The notes under the pieces were generated by a model, which searched no databases, was not told where the DNA came from, and saw only the letters and a program-made list of their open reading frames with translations. A program made the position numbers and the translations under genes. Shown one piece after another: positions 1 through 9,997 of a DNA stretch of 64,000 bases. Source of the stretch: Gautieria morchelliformis (Eukaryota; Basidiomycota; Agaricomycetes; Gomphales; Gomphaceae); the NCBI GenBank assembly GCA_015179125.1, contig WHVA01000563.1, positions 1 to 64,000 of the forward strand, read 5' to 3'. Position 1 is the stretch's first letter. The number at the start of each line of letters is the position of its first letter.

Positions 1-117
1 ACAAACTCCGGGAGTTCTATAGGACACATCCCGGTGCCCCTCGCCGAATCCGCTCGCTGGCATTTCAATCCCTCGTATCCCGTGCTTCGAGGACGCAGCA
101 CGCTAGAGGGGGCGTGA
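1..117 (+). pseudogene. 3' end of Ty3/gypsy pol with polypurine tract (partial)
   Basis: The third frame reads KLREFYRTHPGAPRR and continues open through ARGGV into the LTR. This basic tail is what follows the chromodomain in Tf2-like chromoviral pol proteins of basidiomycetes. The purine run at 104-114 (agagggggcg) sits a few bases before the LTR start TGTCAGG at 118, as a polypurine tract should for plus-strand priming. The rest of the element lies left of the window, so only the last ~39 codons are seen. Family assignment rests on context with the LTR. Confidence 0.6.
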
Positions 118-595
118 TGTCAGGGGACACCCTGTTTTCCATTTCCAGTTCCGACACCACACCCAGTTCCGACTCCATTTCCGACTCCGCTTCCGGTTCC
201 GATTCCATCTCCGCCTCCGCTTTCGGAAATGATTCCGCTTCTGGGAGAACTTCCACCAGTTCCGTTCGCCTTGCCAGTTCCACTCCAATTTCCGACTTCC
301 ACCCCGGAACAGTGTCGGAAATCAAGCGACTCGCATAATAGGTGGCATCAAGGGTCGATCAAGGGTCAGGGGGATGCAGGGTTGATGGCGGGTGCCAAGT
401 GTTGTCCCTGGCTGCGCAGTGTAGTATAATACGGGCTTGCTGACATTGGGGTCCTTAGACTTTCTCTTTGGATTTCCCCTTGTCAGGTGAGAATCCCCTC
501 TCTTGTATACTCCGTGCATTTATACATACTTTGGATTTCCCCTTGTCAGTTGTGTGGTAGTGTGATCTCCACGACTAGCCAGGGTTGCCCTTACA
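118..595 (+). repeat. LTR, family A (TGTCAGG...CTTACA), 3' LTR of a gypsy element
   Basis: This 478-bp LTR begins TGTCAGGGGACACC and ends GCCCTTACA. Near-identical copies lie at 4119-4594, 44504-44984 and, reversed, 20697-21168; a diverged copy starts at 33043. The 5' third is a degenerate run of TTCCG-type repeats, and a probable promoter element TATAATAC lies near 425. No target-site duplication is seen (left cgtga, right actac), which agrees with it being the 3' LTR of the element ending at 117 with the right junction rearranged. Confidence 0.85.
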
Positions 596-1260
596 ACTAC
601 CAGCATATCACCCTTCTTTGCCAACAAGGGATACAACCCGAACCTCACAGTTCACCCTGAATGGGACCTCGCATCCTCCTGAGCACAAGACTTCACAGTT
701 GACCTTGACCAGCTTCACACCCTGAAAGAGCAAATTAAATCAGCTCAATCTCAGTATCAGGTCTCGGCCGACGCACATCGCGCTCCCACTCCCGAGTTCG
801 TGATAGGATCCTCCGCGTTTGTAAAAGTGCAGTTCTTCCGGACAACCCAGCCCTCAAAGAAGCTGGCTGAAAAGTACCTCAGCCCCTTTGAGATTATTGG
901 CCAGGCTGGATCCCGAGCTTACATTCTACACCTGCCGGATAACCTTCGGGCAGTCCACCCGGTCTTTCACGTCTCCATGCTCGAACCTGCAATCCCGAAT
1001 ACCATCCAGAACCAGGTTCAGTCTCTGCCGCCTCTAGTCGAGATCGACGGTGAGACAGAGTACAAGATTTCCGAGATTCTTGATTCCAAGATTGACTGAC
1101 GCCGTAGACCCTGTAACCTCCTGTACCTTGTCCGTTGGGCTGGTTATGAAGGTACCAATGAAGAGACATCATGGGTCCTAGCGACCGAGCTCGGCCATGC
1201 AGCCGAGATCATGACCGACTTTCACTCGGCCTACCCTGCCACCTGCATGGTAAGCTAAAA
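596..1260 (+). pseudogene. Ty3/gypsy pol fragment: integrase C-terminus and chromodomain
   Basis: Translation gives FFANKGYNPNLTVHPEWD near the start (integrase C-terminal region), a stop near 680, then an open stretch 800-1099 with PSKKLAEKYLSPFEI, the fold that follows the integrase core. The chromodomain follows: YKISEILDSKID, stop at 1098, then LYLVRWAGYEGTNEETSWV in another frame. Chromodomains guide integration of chromoviruses to heterochromatin. At least two stops and one frameshift make it dead. It abuts the LTR at 595 without a recognisable duplication. Confidence 0.85.
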
Positions 1261-1261
1261 T

Positions 1262-1440
1262 TGAAGAGGCCGTGGGAGGACTCGTGTCAAGCTCGTGTAA
1301 CCCAGTTGAAGCGGAGTAGCCAATCTCCTGCCGCCTTCCTTTGGTAGTCGGAACCGGCCTGAAACTGAGAACAATAAACAAAGCACACCTCATGTAAGCC
1401 TCATGGATCACTTTCGCTTTCGCTAGCTCATACCAGGAAG
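1262..1440. repeat. Dispersed repeat, inverted copy at 7818-7990
   Basis: About 170 bp here matches the reverse complement of 7818-7990 with scattered differences. Shared blocks include cttcctttggtagtcggaac and aagcctcatggatca. It contains aataaa-like sequence. The nature of the repeat is unknown; it carries no open frame and no tRNA-like box that I can recognise. The stretch 1441-1733 to its right shows nothing further. Confidence 0.6.
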
Positions 1441-1733
1441 TTTCTCTGGATAGCAACAGTGACGTCGCATAGCATTGCCACTCACAGTGACCGCCTGAGT
1501 GAGCCACACATGCCACCGTACTACTGCTGACCATATGTGAGTATCTGCTACGATGGACCATGGGTTCCTTGAACCCGAGCTTCGGCTCCCCGTTTCCTTT
1601 CTCTCATTTAATGGTCACTTTCTTAGTTAGACAAAAAACACAAAAAACACTCTTTGCTATGTTTTATCTCGGCCATTTTGCCAAATAGCTACGCTTGTAG
1701 TTCTTGGTTTTCCCCTCATTCCCTGTCTGTCAT

Positions 1734-3264
1734 TCACTTCCGTTCCCGATCCTGATCCCTAAACAAAAAGTACCAAGAAAAAAGATTCACAATTAGTATA
1801 GAAAAACAACAAAAACAGTAGTTAGTTGTCTTCCATAGTCTCCTCCTCCGCTCCTGCACCCCTTTCCTTGTCATCCTGCTCATCTTCCCCGTCCCTGTCT
1901 TCCGAACCCGATTCTGATTCTGATCCCACTCCCGTTTTCCCCTCTGTCTCATCCCTCTCCTTTCCCTTTCCCTTATCCCCTTCCTCCGCTCCCTTTTCCC
2001 CCAAACACAAACCTGAACCAAACCCCTAGCCACATCGAACCCGCCCCAATACGAACGTGTTCCCATCCATAAGGATGCGTTCTCGGCCGCCGTGGCCCAC
2101 AACTCCAGCCACTTGTTTAATCGGGAATTGTGCCGCTCGATCTGTTGCACAAAATCCAATACTCCCCGAAGCAAATGGTTGCTCCATTCTAGTTGCGTGC
2201 TCTGTCGAGTCGACAGCCCCCTCACCATCCGGGAGACTTCCACTCCTGAAAGCCCGTCGTGCTTCAAGCCCTTGATCCCTGCTCCCGACGGGCCGGCACG
2301 GATGTCCACCGTCGGAATGGCTCCCAACGGCTTGACCGGCGACACTTTGGCCTTCTTCGGCCCTGGTCCCTTGGTCGCATCCTCGTCCTTCCGCTTCCGT
2401 TTCCTGTCCAGGAAACTACACCGGACCTTCCGGTCCACGCACTGCTGACACATGGTTTTTTTCCTGCGTAAGCACCGGGTTTGGCGACGCCTGCATGCAT
2501 CGCAAGGTTCACGCTAAAAAAACATAAGTCAAAAAACAAACCGAACTGACCCGACCCGAGGACTCACCTCTTCATCAGACTCCTCGTATGACTCCTCAGT
2601 CATCTTCCGCTTCCACGATCCCAAGGCTTTCGGCTTGGCCTTAGCCGCATTTCTTTCGGCTGCATGTTTCATGGCCAGTATCTGCGCTTGCGTGGTTGCC
2701 GAGTCGACGACCAACGGCTCGCTCGCCTGGCTTTTCCCTTTGTTCGCTTTACCACAGCGGCCATGGGCTATACTACAGCCCAGCGACCGTGTCCTGCACC
2801 AGACGCAGGCCCCGAGGTCGTCGAGCCCGAAGTCGAGACTCACGGTGCGCAGACACATATAATCGCGCTCTTCGCAGCGCGTGCACCTCGCCTTGGCCTT
2901 GGTCACGATCTGCCACTCCCGAGGTCCTCCGTCAGCGAGCTTGTACCCGTATAGGGACAAGTCGGTTGGATGGTATGCGAACAGCATACGTTTGTACTGT
3001 TCAAGTCAGCGGCGATTCTTACAAGACCACACATTCGGCACTCACCTTTTTGCCTTTTGGCCCCTCCTGCCACGGCTCCCGCATGTCTATGGCACCATCA
3101 TCATCGATGGGCCTCGGACTGACCTCGGGTTGAACCTCGGGCAAATCCTCGCCTGAGGGGTCGTCCTCTGGTGAAAGTACCATTTGGTCGAACACATTGC
3201 TAGCGCTGTTCATGTCGACGGCGGCGTTGAATAATGCTTGAGGGTGCACCATATTCATTGGCAC
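1734..3264 (-). CDS. Intron-containing zinc-cluster-like protein, antisense between gypsy pol and LTR
   Basis: Three exons read on the minus strand. Exon 1 (3264 to about 3050) starts MPMNMVHPQALFNAAVDMN, is acidic and ends before a gtgagt donor. Exon 2 (about 3001-2573) carries CTRCEERDYMC and CVWCRTRSLGC. Exon 3 (from about 2515) carries CDACRRRQTRCL and CQQCVDRKVRC followed by a KRKRK basic patch. Each motif is C-x2-C-x6/7-C, like half of a fungal Zn2Cys6 cluster, so a DNA-binding role is plausible but inferred. The C-terminus is uncertain: the straight frame runs into lysine/arginine-rich sequence to 1734, while another frame (2010-1822) gives a convincing acidic Glu/Asp/Ser tail, so a missed intron or frameshift near 2010-2060 is likely. 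Its position just upstream of a polypurine tract and LTR suggests it may be cargo of a retroelement. Confidence 0.55.
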
Positions 3265-3410
3265 TTGGTTTTTTGCTGCCTCCTACCCAGCCTTTTATCT
3301 AACCTCGGCTATGATTTAAGCTTCGCCTTTCCGGCTACTTAACATTGGGCCAGGATCTAGATTCAAGGATAGGCAAACCTTGTTCATATTACAGCCTCAA
3401 GGGTCTTGGC

Positions 3411-3425
3411 CATAAGGGGGGATAC
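3411..3425 (+). other. Polypurine tract before LTR
   Basis: The sequence ataaggggggatac directly precedes the LTR start TGTAAGGACCC at 3426. A purine run in this position primes plus-strand DNA in LTR retrotransposons, so the LTR to its right is likely a 3' LTR of an element lying to its left. Confidence 0.55.
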
Positions 3426-3947
3426 TGTAAGGACCCAGCCTTTGGCCAGTTACTTACTGGTACCACCCTTTTTCCGAGCCCGAGCCTTGTGATACTCGTG
3501 CCCAAGTACCTGTGATTCTAAGCCTGCGCCCGAGCCCGAGCCCAAGCTTGAGCTCATATCCGACCTTGATCCCATGCCCGAATCCCCCTAGTTACTGATC
3601 CCGTTCCATCACGCATCACTTGCATATTGACCTCACCCTGAACCCCCCCGAATATGCTCGCCCCTGACCCTTACCCTCGCCCGTATATAAACCCCCTGTA
3701 TGCATTCCTGTTCTTCAGTCTGAAAATCAACTATCGTACCCTTTGACCCTTAGTTAGTTTCTAAGCCTTCGCCTCTTGAGCCAAACCTCACCTCTTATTC
3801 ATTTACCTCCGAAGTTGGGACTCGTGCATAGGGTCGGTGCAGCACATAAGCTGAAGCCAAGTCCCTCTCCGACCTCCCTGTCAGAACCTCGCTCCGTAAC
3901 CTTGGACCTTACCTCGGGTTTCGCCCCTGAGCTCGGTCAACCTTACG
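3426..3947 (+). repeat. LTR, family B (TGTAAGG...CCTTACg)
   Basis: Starts TGTAAGGACCCAGCC and ends CCTTACG, a 7-bp inverted terminal pair with the last base changed. It contains a TATA box (cgtatataaacc, about 3691) and a GAGCCCGAGCCC-type repeat at 3475-3545. Its layout (TATA, then a run ending in 'aagctgaagccaagtccc') resembles the LTR at 42747. No flanking duplication is visible. The right end is a judgement based on the inverted terminus. Confidence 0.55.
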
Positions 3948-4118
3948 AAGGATTGTATCGTAACAACGACATGGCAAGGTACTACAACCAACACCAGGTT
4001 CCTGCCCCAGAGTACCAAGTTGGAGACAAGGTGTATTTAGATGCAAGTGACATCCGCACCACATGCCCTTCACAGAAGCTTGCCCACCGCTACCTGGGGC
4101 CCTTCATAGTGATGCGGA
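3948..4118 (+). pseudogene. Ty3/gypsy integrase C-terminal fragment
   Basis: The frame reads YNNDMARYYNQHQ, then EYQVGDKVYLDASDIRTT and SQKLAHRYLGPFIVM. This is the SH3-like region after the integrase core (consensus F..GDKVWL....I....PS.KL..R..GPF). It is wedged between LTR B and LTR A and ends exactly where LTR A starts. The frame runs on into the LTR, but that extension is not a real protein. Confidence 0.8.
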
Positions 4119-4594
4119 TGTCAGGGGACACCCTGTTTTCCATTCCCAGTTCTGACTCCATTTGCGACTCCGCTTCCGGTTCCGATTCCATCTCCGCCTC
4201 CGCTTTCGGAAATGATTCTGCTTCTGGGAGAACTTCCACCAGTTCTGTTCGCTTTGCCAGTTCCGCTCCAATTTCCGACTTCTGCTCTCGGAACAGTGTC
4301 GGAAATCAAGCGACTCGCGTAATAGGTGGCATCAAGGGTCGATCAAGGGTCAGGGAGGTCAGGGGGATGCAGGGTTGATGGCAGGTGCCAAGTGTTGTCC
4401 CTGGCTGCGCAGTGTAGTATAATACAGGCTCGCTGACATCGGGGGTCCTTAGACTTTTCTCTTTGGATTTCCCCTTGTCAGGTGAGCATCCCCTCTCCTG
4501 TATACTCTGTTCATTTATACATACTTTGGATTTCCCCTTGTCAGTCAGTTGTGTGGTAGTGTGATCTCCACAACCAGCCAGGGTTGCCCTTACA
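4119..4594 (+). repeat. LTR family A, 5' LTR of truncated gypsy element
   Basis: Same family as 118-595, TGTCAGGGGAC to CCCTTACA. It is followed by gcagaaaagtctctccc, the start of a leader that recurs after the LTR at 44504-44984. That shared leader shows this is a 5' LTR and that the gag at 5936 belongs to it. Left flank gcgga and right flank gcaga differ at one base and are probably not a duplication, since the right one is internal sequence. Confidence 0.85.
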
Positions 4595-4633
4595 GCAGAA
4601 AAGTCTCTCCCCTAGAGGACCGGCGGTCATACT

Positions 4634-5040
4634 TGTTGTAACTATCAGCTAACTTGCCAAGACCGAGGTGCACATTCATGTGCACATGCGAGTCGACGGT
4701 CCATCCATCGAATACAAATCGAGGCAATCCAATGGATTGTACACCGAGTCACCGAGCCTCTCCTAGTACAACGAGATCCGAGTGTCACATTATCCGAGCC
4801 GAGGGGAGCCGGCTGCATATGTATCAGCCGCAGGGTAATCCCAGATCTATTTAGCCCGTACCGAGACTCCTAGGCATGGAGTATAAGTTGAATGTTCATG
4901 TACTGTAGAAACAATACGAGTTATCATCCATCCGGCTTCGAGTCCCAAGCCGTAGACGTTCATCGAGTCGAGTCTTTGCCCTATCTCTCAAGTCAGCCTC
5001 GAGTTAATGGCCTGACATTCGCTACCTACGATACTTTACA
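4634..5040. mobile_element. Solo LTR (407 bp) inserted in gypsy leader
   Basis: Begins TGTTGTAACTATC and ends CGATACTTTACA. It is flanked by ATACT (4629-4633) and GTACT (5041-5045). The paralogous leader at 45019-45023 has a single GTACT and no insert, so the empty site is present in the same window. Nothing coding is seen inside. Confidence 0.85.
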
Positions 5041-5075
5041 GTACTGCGCGTTGCATTCGCCATAGGTGCGTTCGG

Positions 5076-5812
5076 TGTTACAATTCCAACTCCATCCATA
5101 CTCCCATTCCTCCTATCCAAAACCTCACGTCATAACCCGTGCCATTAATCATCAGCCTACTCCCTCGAACGCACACACATACACCCGCACCAGCCGCCCG
5201 ATCCCCTCCAGCCCACATATGAACTCCTAGACCCACGCGTACCCACACGATCACACCCCCACACAGAACCGCAGATCAGCAATCGATGCAGCGAGCCGCG
5301 GACCCATCCCCGAGCCCGAAACCACCTGATTCATGGAGTGGCACGACAGCTAGTCTGCCGCGCACCCATCCCTTCCGTTCTCTTTCCATCTGTTCCTCCC
5401 ACCGCGCCACCTGTTTCTGATCAAACTCCTTCCATCATAACACACATATTATCTGCCCCTCTCTTGGTAGCTAGGATACGTACAGACCGCAGCATCCGGC
5501 GTTACAGATCCCCTAGTCCATACCTCACACACGCATCTACTCGCGCCGGTCGCATCCTTTTCATACTAGATCACTATATACAACAGATAAATAGTCGCCG
5601 TGTACATTCTGGATAGTCAGTCAATTAGAACTCACTTTGTCTCGAAGGCTATTGAACGTACCACTGCGCATACACCTGTGGAATCACTGTTCGAGGCACA
5701 CATATACAGTGTACACTCGACCTCTCTGCTGTCTACTCGATTCGACTTACACCCGAAGTTTGAATCATATTGCTATCTAAACCAATCACCAACAAACTCT
5801 TAATCTTTCACA
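5076..5812. mobile_element. Solo LTR (737 bp) inserted in gypsy leader
   Basis: Begins TGTTACAATTCC and ends AATCTTTCACA, with a perfect target duplication TTCGG at 5071-5075 and 5813-5817. The matching empty site, a single TTCGG, is at 45049-45053. A possible TATA (cactatataca, about 5571) marks a promoter. No open frame of note. Confidence 0.9.
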
Positions 5813-5935
5813 TTCGGAATCGGAGACAGCGACTCGGAAATCGCAACCTCTTCCGCACACACAGCGTACGACAGCCCCTCTTCTTACGTCGAGCTCCCAA
5901 CCTCGGAAATCCCGTCCCATATTTCTCCTTCCGAC

Positions 5936-6859
5936 ATGGATCCGGATGATCGTCTTCGGAATATGGAGGAGGAATTGACACGGAACCGGATGAAGACCGA
6001 CGTGATTGAAACAGCCTTACAAACGATTTTGGCTAAGTTAGATATTCCACAAAGTGGTGGAAATGCAATGCTGGATGAGCCGGATTTCGGAAAAGCAGAA
6101 GTAGCGGAAGAGAGGATGTCCGCGAAGTTGGCAAAGGTCAAACCCACAACTCCGGCAGACTTTGACGGAGATCGGGAGAAGGGACGCGCATTCTTCAACA
6201 CATGCAGCATCTACTTCGCAATTGTTGGAGACCTCTTTCCAAACAACCAGGCTCGGATTCACTGGGCATTGTCCTTTTTCAAGTCGGACCGCGCAGCCCG
6301 TTTTGCAAACAAGGTGATCCAACATGAAGCAAAGGGCAAGGGGAACTACTTCCGGGACTGGGACGCCTTCGAGAAATCATTTTCTGACCAGTTCTGCCCG
6401 AAAAATGAGCAGCTCACAGCCCTTACGAAGCTCGAGGGGACCAGCTGGTACCAGGCCAAGGATACAGTCGATGACTACATCGATCGCTTCCAGGAGCTCA
6501 TCGACCTTGCGGAGTATGACGATGACAAGACGATTGTCATCAAATTCCGACAAGGGCTTGATCCGACACTCCAGAACCAAGTTGCGCTGCTTGGGGATGG
6601 AGCTCTGGATTTCGATGACCCGGAAGGGTGGTACCAAGCTGCGCAGAGGGTGTCCCGAAACAGGGAAGCAAATGAGGCCTTCGTAGAGACAAACTGGAAC
6701 ATGACACGCAGTTCCGCTCGTCCTACTCCACCTGTGCCAAAACCCGGAAGTGCATTCATTCCCACACGGAAAATGGTTGCTCCGCCTGCTCCTATTAGGA
6801 ACTCTAGCCCCCCGCCCTCGAAGAGTGGCCCTGCCCTGATGGATGTTGACCGCATGTGA
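5936..6859 (+). CDS. Ty3/gypsy Gag, truncated before the zinc knuckle
   Basis: The 307-residue frame starts MDPDDRLRNMEEELTRNRMK, with a short coiled coil. The retrotransposon gag core follows (FDGDREKGRAFFNTCSIYF at residues ~74-92, DWDAFEKSFSDQF, YIDRFQELIDLAEYDD). It ends in a proline-rich stretch and ALMDVDRM at a stop. Gag packages element RNA in cytoplasmic particles. Full-length relatives continue into a CCHC knuckle and then pol; here the sequence passes at about 6856 into a host-like gene on the other strand, so the element is cut. The frame itself is undamaged. The first ~100 codons recur inverted at 45086-45406. Confidence 0.9.
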   Translation: MDPDDRLRNMEEELTRNRMKTDVIETALQTILAKLDIPQSGGNAMLDEPDFGKAEVAEERMSAKLAKVKPTTPADFDGDREKGRAFFNTCSIYFAIVGDLFPNNQARIHWALSFFKSDRAARFANKVIQHEAKGKGNYFRDWDAFEKSFSDQFCPKNEQLTALTKLEGTSWYQAKDTVDDYIDRFQELIDLAEYDDDKTIVIKFRQGLDPTLQNQVALLGDGALDFDDPEGWYQAAQRVSRNREANEAFVETNWNMTRSSARPTPPVPKPGSAFIPTRKMVAPPAPIRNSSPPPSKSGPALMDVDRM

Positions 6860-7537
6860 GATGCTGCATGGCATCCAGCTTCCCTGAGAGCGATGCGAAC
6901 AGGGCTGGGTCACGCTCCCACTCTTTACCAAGAGCAGACTGGGGAGTCTTCTTTTTCCACCCCTACTCTCTTCTATTCAGCCTGTAAAGATAGATAAAAT
7001 AAAAATGCTAGGACACACCTCCACCCAAGCGAGCAGTGATGCGACCTTGTTCTTGAGTGTGTCTGACTCACAGTTCAGGCAACACCCATTCTCTTGCATG
7101 CGCCTGGCCACTTCTTTCCAGTGTTCACCAAGCTTCGCACATGGTGCCATGTACGGGTTGATCTCAATCACAGCGCAGAGGAGTTGGTCGAGGTCAGGCA
7201 AAGAAAATGCTTCACGCGCGTTGCGTGAAGATATGGGTTGTGACCCAAGGCCCTTAGACGACGTGTCCAACCCGGCGTTTGATGATTTGTCAGGTGTGCT
7301 AGGGGGTGCAGCGACAGAGGTAACGAGGGAGAGGGCGACAGCCAGTGGATGGGGTGTGTTAGTAAAGTTAGAGAAAAGGGCGGGACCAAGCCTTTCCTCA
7401 ATCCCACCTGCTTGTGACGTGATCAGAGTGCTAGGGGTGTTATAAAAGACAGCGGGTGGGATTGGCTGCATACTCACATGCGATGCGGTGGTGGGCTGGA
7501 ATGGACGCATGGGTGTGGGCCGGAGTGGACGCGACAT
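6856..7537 (-). CDS. SANT/Myb-like hypothetical protein, 3' end cut by gag junction
   Basis: Exon 1 runs from 7537 (MSRPLRPTPMRPFQP) to a gtgtgtcc donor near 7012. It is proline/serine-rich at first and then has DLDQLLCAVIEINPY, GEHWKEVARRMQENG and LKNKVASLLAWVE. This is the pattern of a recurrent Agaricomycete family resembling SANT/Myb-like DNA-binding domains; I know it only as a hypothetical family. Splicing to GGGTGG near 6979 keeps frame and yields LGKEWERDPALFASLSGKLD, an acceptable continuation. The frame then meets the reverse of the Gag C-terminus, so the true end is lost. Two extra Cys (CCLNC) lie in the domain. Confidence 0.5.
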
Positions 7538-7539
7538 TG

Positions 7540-7817
7540 ATAATATTTTCTCACGCGCGTAGGATAGGATTAGCAGTTCGGCGTAGTCCGCAACTAATAT
7601 CTAATATTGTCTATTTGAGAACATCCCGGAAATACTGTCCCTATCGAACGCCTCGTTCAAGAATATTTGACTGCTAGTATGGGATCACATACTGATGCGG
7701 GAAGATTTATAAGGAGATCTTTGCATCAAGTCCGGTAAAGGATGGAGCAGGCTTATCCTGAGAAAAATCATTTTCAATATAAATTCCCGTGTCCGTCACG
7801 GTGCATTTGTCCGTCCT
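7540..7817. other. Intergenic, nothing recognised
   Basis: No credible coding frame, repeat or RNA gene is visible. Together with 7991-8260 it separates the SANT-like fragment from the 3' end of the F-box-like gene. Confidence 0.5.
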
Positions 7818-7990
7818 AGCGAAAGCGAAAATGATCCATGAGGCTTACACGAGGTGTACTTTGTTTATTGTTCCCAGTTTCAGACCATCCACTGGCCGGT
7901 TCCGACTACCAAAGGAAGGCGGCCCAGGGAGATTGGTGAACTCCGCTTCAGCTACACGACGAGTCCTCGCACAGCCTCTTCAATTAGCCT
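7818..7990. repeat. Inverted copy of the dispersed repeat at 1262-1440
   Basis: Read on the minus strand it matches 1262-1440, with shared blocks cttcctttggtagtcggaac and aagcctcatggatca. Several small indels separate the two copies. Function unknown. Confidence 0.6.
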
Positions 7991-8263
7991 TATCATGAAT
8001 GTCGGATGTGTGAGAACTACATAGACCAGAGAAGCGTTACTAAGCGACCTCCAGCATGCTCGGGCGTAGATCGATTGGTTGTTGTTCCGACATCATCGAT
8101 GGCCCACGAATTTCAAGTTCTAAACAGGGCTTCTTTCCTCCAGACAAATTTATGATGCACGCGGGACCAGCAATTGGTACCCGTTATGCAACCCATCGTT
8201 TTCCCGTGATACGTATAAAAACCATGCTTCTTGTCAAGCTATTTGCTTACTCGACGGCAGTCA

Positions 8264-9997
8264 TTAGTGAGCGAGAAGCTTCAGAAGGTAGGGGGAATTG
8301 CGCCGCAGAGCTGATGGTAAAAATGCGGCGACACTACATTGATTAGACGTTGTACCTGAAAACAACATCAGCACAGCGTGCATCGTCAGATAAGTAGAAT
8401 GCTCGCACGGATAGTTAAGAAAATCCAAGTCCTCAGGGGACACTCGTACTTCACCCTCTTCCCAAAACACATTATACTTCTCCCAATACGCCGAGTCGTC
8501 CTGTGGTACACGGCGTTCCCTGACCCCCTGTACTCCACGGAGAAAGCTGACAGACTTCAACTGCTGTATGATTTTTGAAACAAGTAAAGCTGTCCTTTGA
8601 CTTGGATGAGATTCCCACGGTAGTGCCCCTTCGTGTTCGATATTAAGATCAAGCCTCAATTCAGTCAAGCGAGGCAGGCTTGCCAATGCTAACGATACTT
8701 CCCGGACGTCCTGAATAATCACGCATGAGTAGAGATCAGAAAGATACAACAAATGACTTGCAAATGGCTGTGGGGAGGTCGGCGTTGTTGTCGGATAGCG
8801 ATGTAACTCCAATACTTTCAATAAAGGAAATGATTCTGATATAGCCTGAACCAGCTCTAAGCATCCATCGCTCAGCACCGAAATGCGGAGCTCCGTTAAA
8901 TGAGGTACCCTGGAACAGAGTAGGGCGGCGGTAGCTTGTGTGGCGTTCCAAATGGGAGTGTATAAGAGGCTGATTTCATCCGAATAGTAACGCGGTGTTG
9001 GCAGTGGCGCAAATGAAAGGTAGTGGGCATCTGATAAGTAGTGGAATATGCGATCATCTAGGGATGGGTTGGTGAGCGTCAGGGACCGAATTACTGGCAT
9101 TCTTGCAGCACCATCAAAGTGGGATTCTGGGTAAATAAAGAACTTGGGTGAATTAGTCTCATGAACACATTGGACATCCAATATGCATAATGATGGCGCC
9201 TGACGAAGTAGAGGGATCAATGGCCTATATGGGACCACGCCGTGCAGAACAAGATGTCGTAGACGAGGCCAATAACGCTCTGACATTTCCTCTGGGCAGG
9301 CGGTTTCTCCAGGTATCTCGACATATTCCAACGTCGGCGCCGAGCCAGACAGTAATACCCAGAGGTAGTATGCCTCACGCTGCATCACAGCAAGATCCCA
9401 GCGATCAGCTGGGGTGTGATTACGCCAATAATCGCTGAAGCGGAATGCCACTCGAGTAAGGCCAGTGATCAGATTAAATCCTGGGTTCTGGGCTCTTTGA
9501 AAAGTCGTGTCCACCAGTTCAAATGATGTAAGTAAAGGGATCGTAGTTAAGGCTTCGACGAGTGTTTTGTCCGGACCTGAGGTTCGCTTATAGATGCATT
9601 TTGTGACGGAGGTCATGTCAGGAAAGGCCTCCCACAGTTCCTTTGCTGCCAACACTTGATTATCTATCTCACGAGGATATACAGAAGCATCCTCGATTCG
9701 CAATACTCTGTAAGGCTCTGAGTCAGATGCATGGATGACTAGCAGATACATACTTGATAAAGGACCTGAATTTCTTATGAATCAATTTGCCTGGGTTGCG
9801 AAGCGTATGATGATATTCTCGAAACAAATGCGGGATGCACTCTGAACGCAGTCGCTTCGATACCAAGGATAGTGGCAACAACAGTTTCCACGGCTTGCGG
9901 CGTATGGTACTGTCTGGACATCGTATATGTCACAGATAGCATCGATTATAATGCAGAGAACGTCGCTGTCGAGAGTGTTGATTGTCTGTAGCAACAT
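8264..9997 (-). CDS. F-box-like/leucine-rich repeat hypothetical protein
   Basis: The N-terminal exon at 9997 reads MLLQTINTLDSDVLCIIID, a weak F-box-like start. A short intron (gtatgtatctgctagtc...ctcag, about 9716-9751) precedes the long body, which begins near PYRVLRIEDASVYP and runs to 8264. The body (about 480 residues) has spaced leucine-rich strands such as PLLTSFELVD, PTLEYVEIPG, PRLRHLVLHG, PHLTELRISVL and PRLTELRLDL, typical of fungal F-box/LRR proteins that select substrates for SCF ubiquitin ligases. Join of the first exon to the body is not fully resolved. Fragments of paralogs occur at 21361-21430, 22133-22275 and 23310-23400. Function is inferred from family style only. Confidence 0.65.

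Noticed and set aside
120..330. Ser/Asp-rich open frames in the first third of LTR A
   Set aside because: They come from the TTCCG-type repeat within the LTR, recur in every LTR copy and change frame freely.
118..595. Calling the first LTR a solo LTR
   Set aside because: Flanks cgtga and actac do not match and pol tail plus polypurine tract precede it, so a 3' LTR is more likely.
2057..3156. Several plus-strand open frames opposite the zinc-cluster gene
   Set aside because: No motifs; the minus strand has splice sites and Cys motifs, so these are shadows.
3776..4378. A 200-codon open frame spanning LTR B, the integrase fragment and LTR A
   Set aside because: It only strings together unrelated pieces; real protein similarity is limited to 3948-4118.
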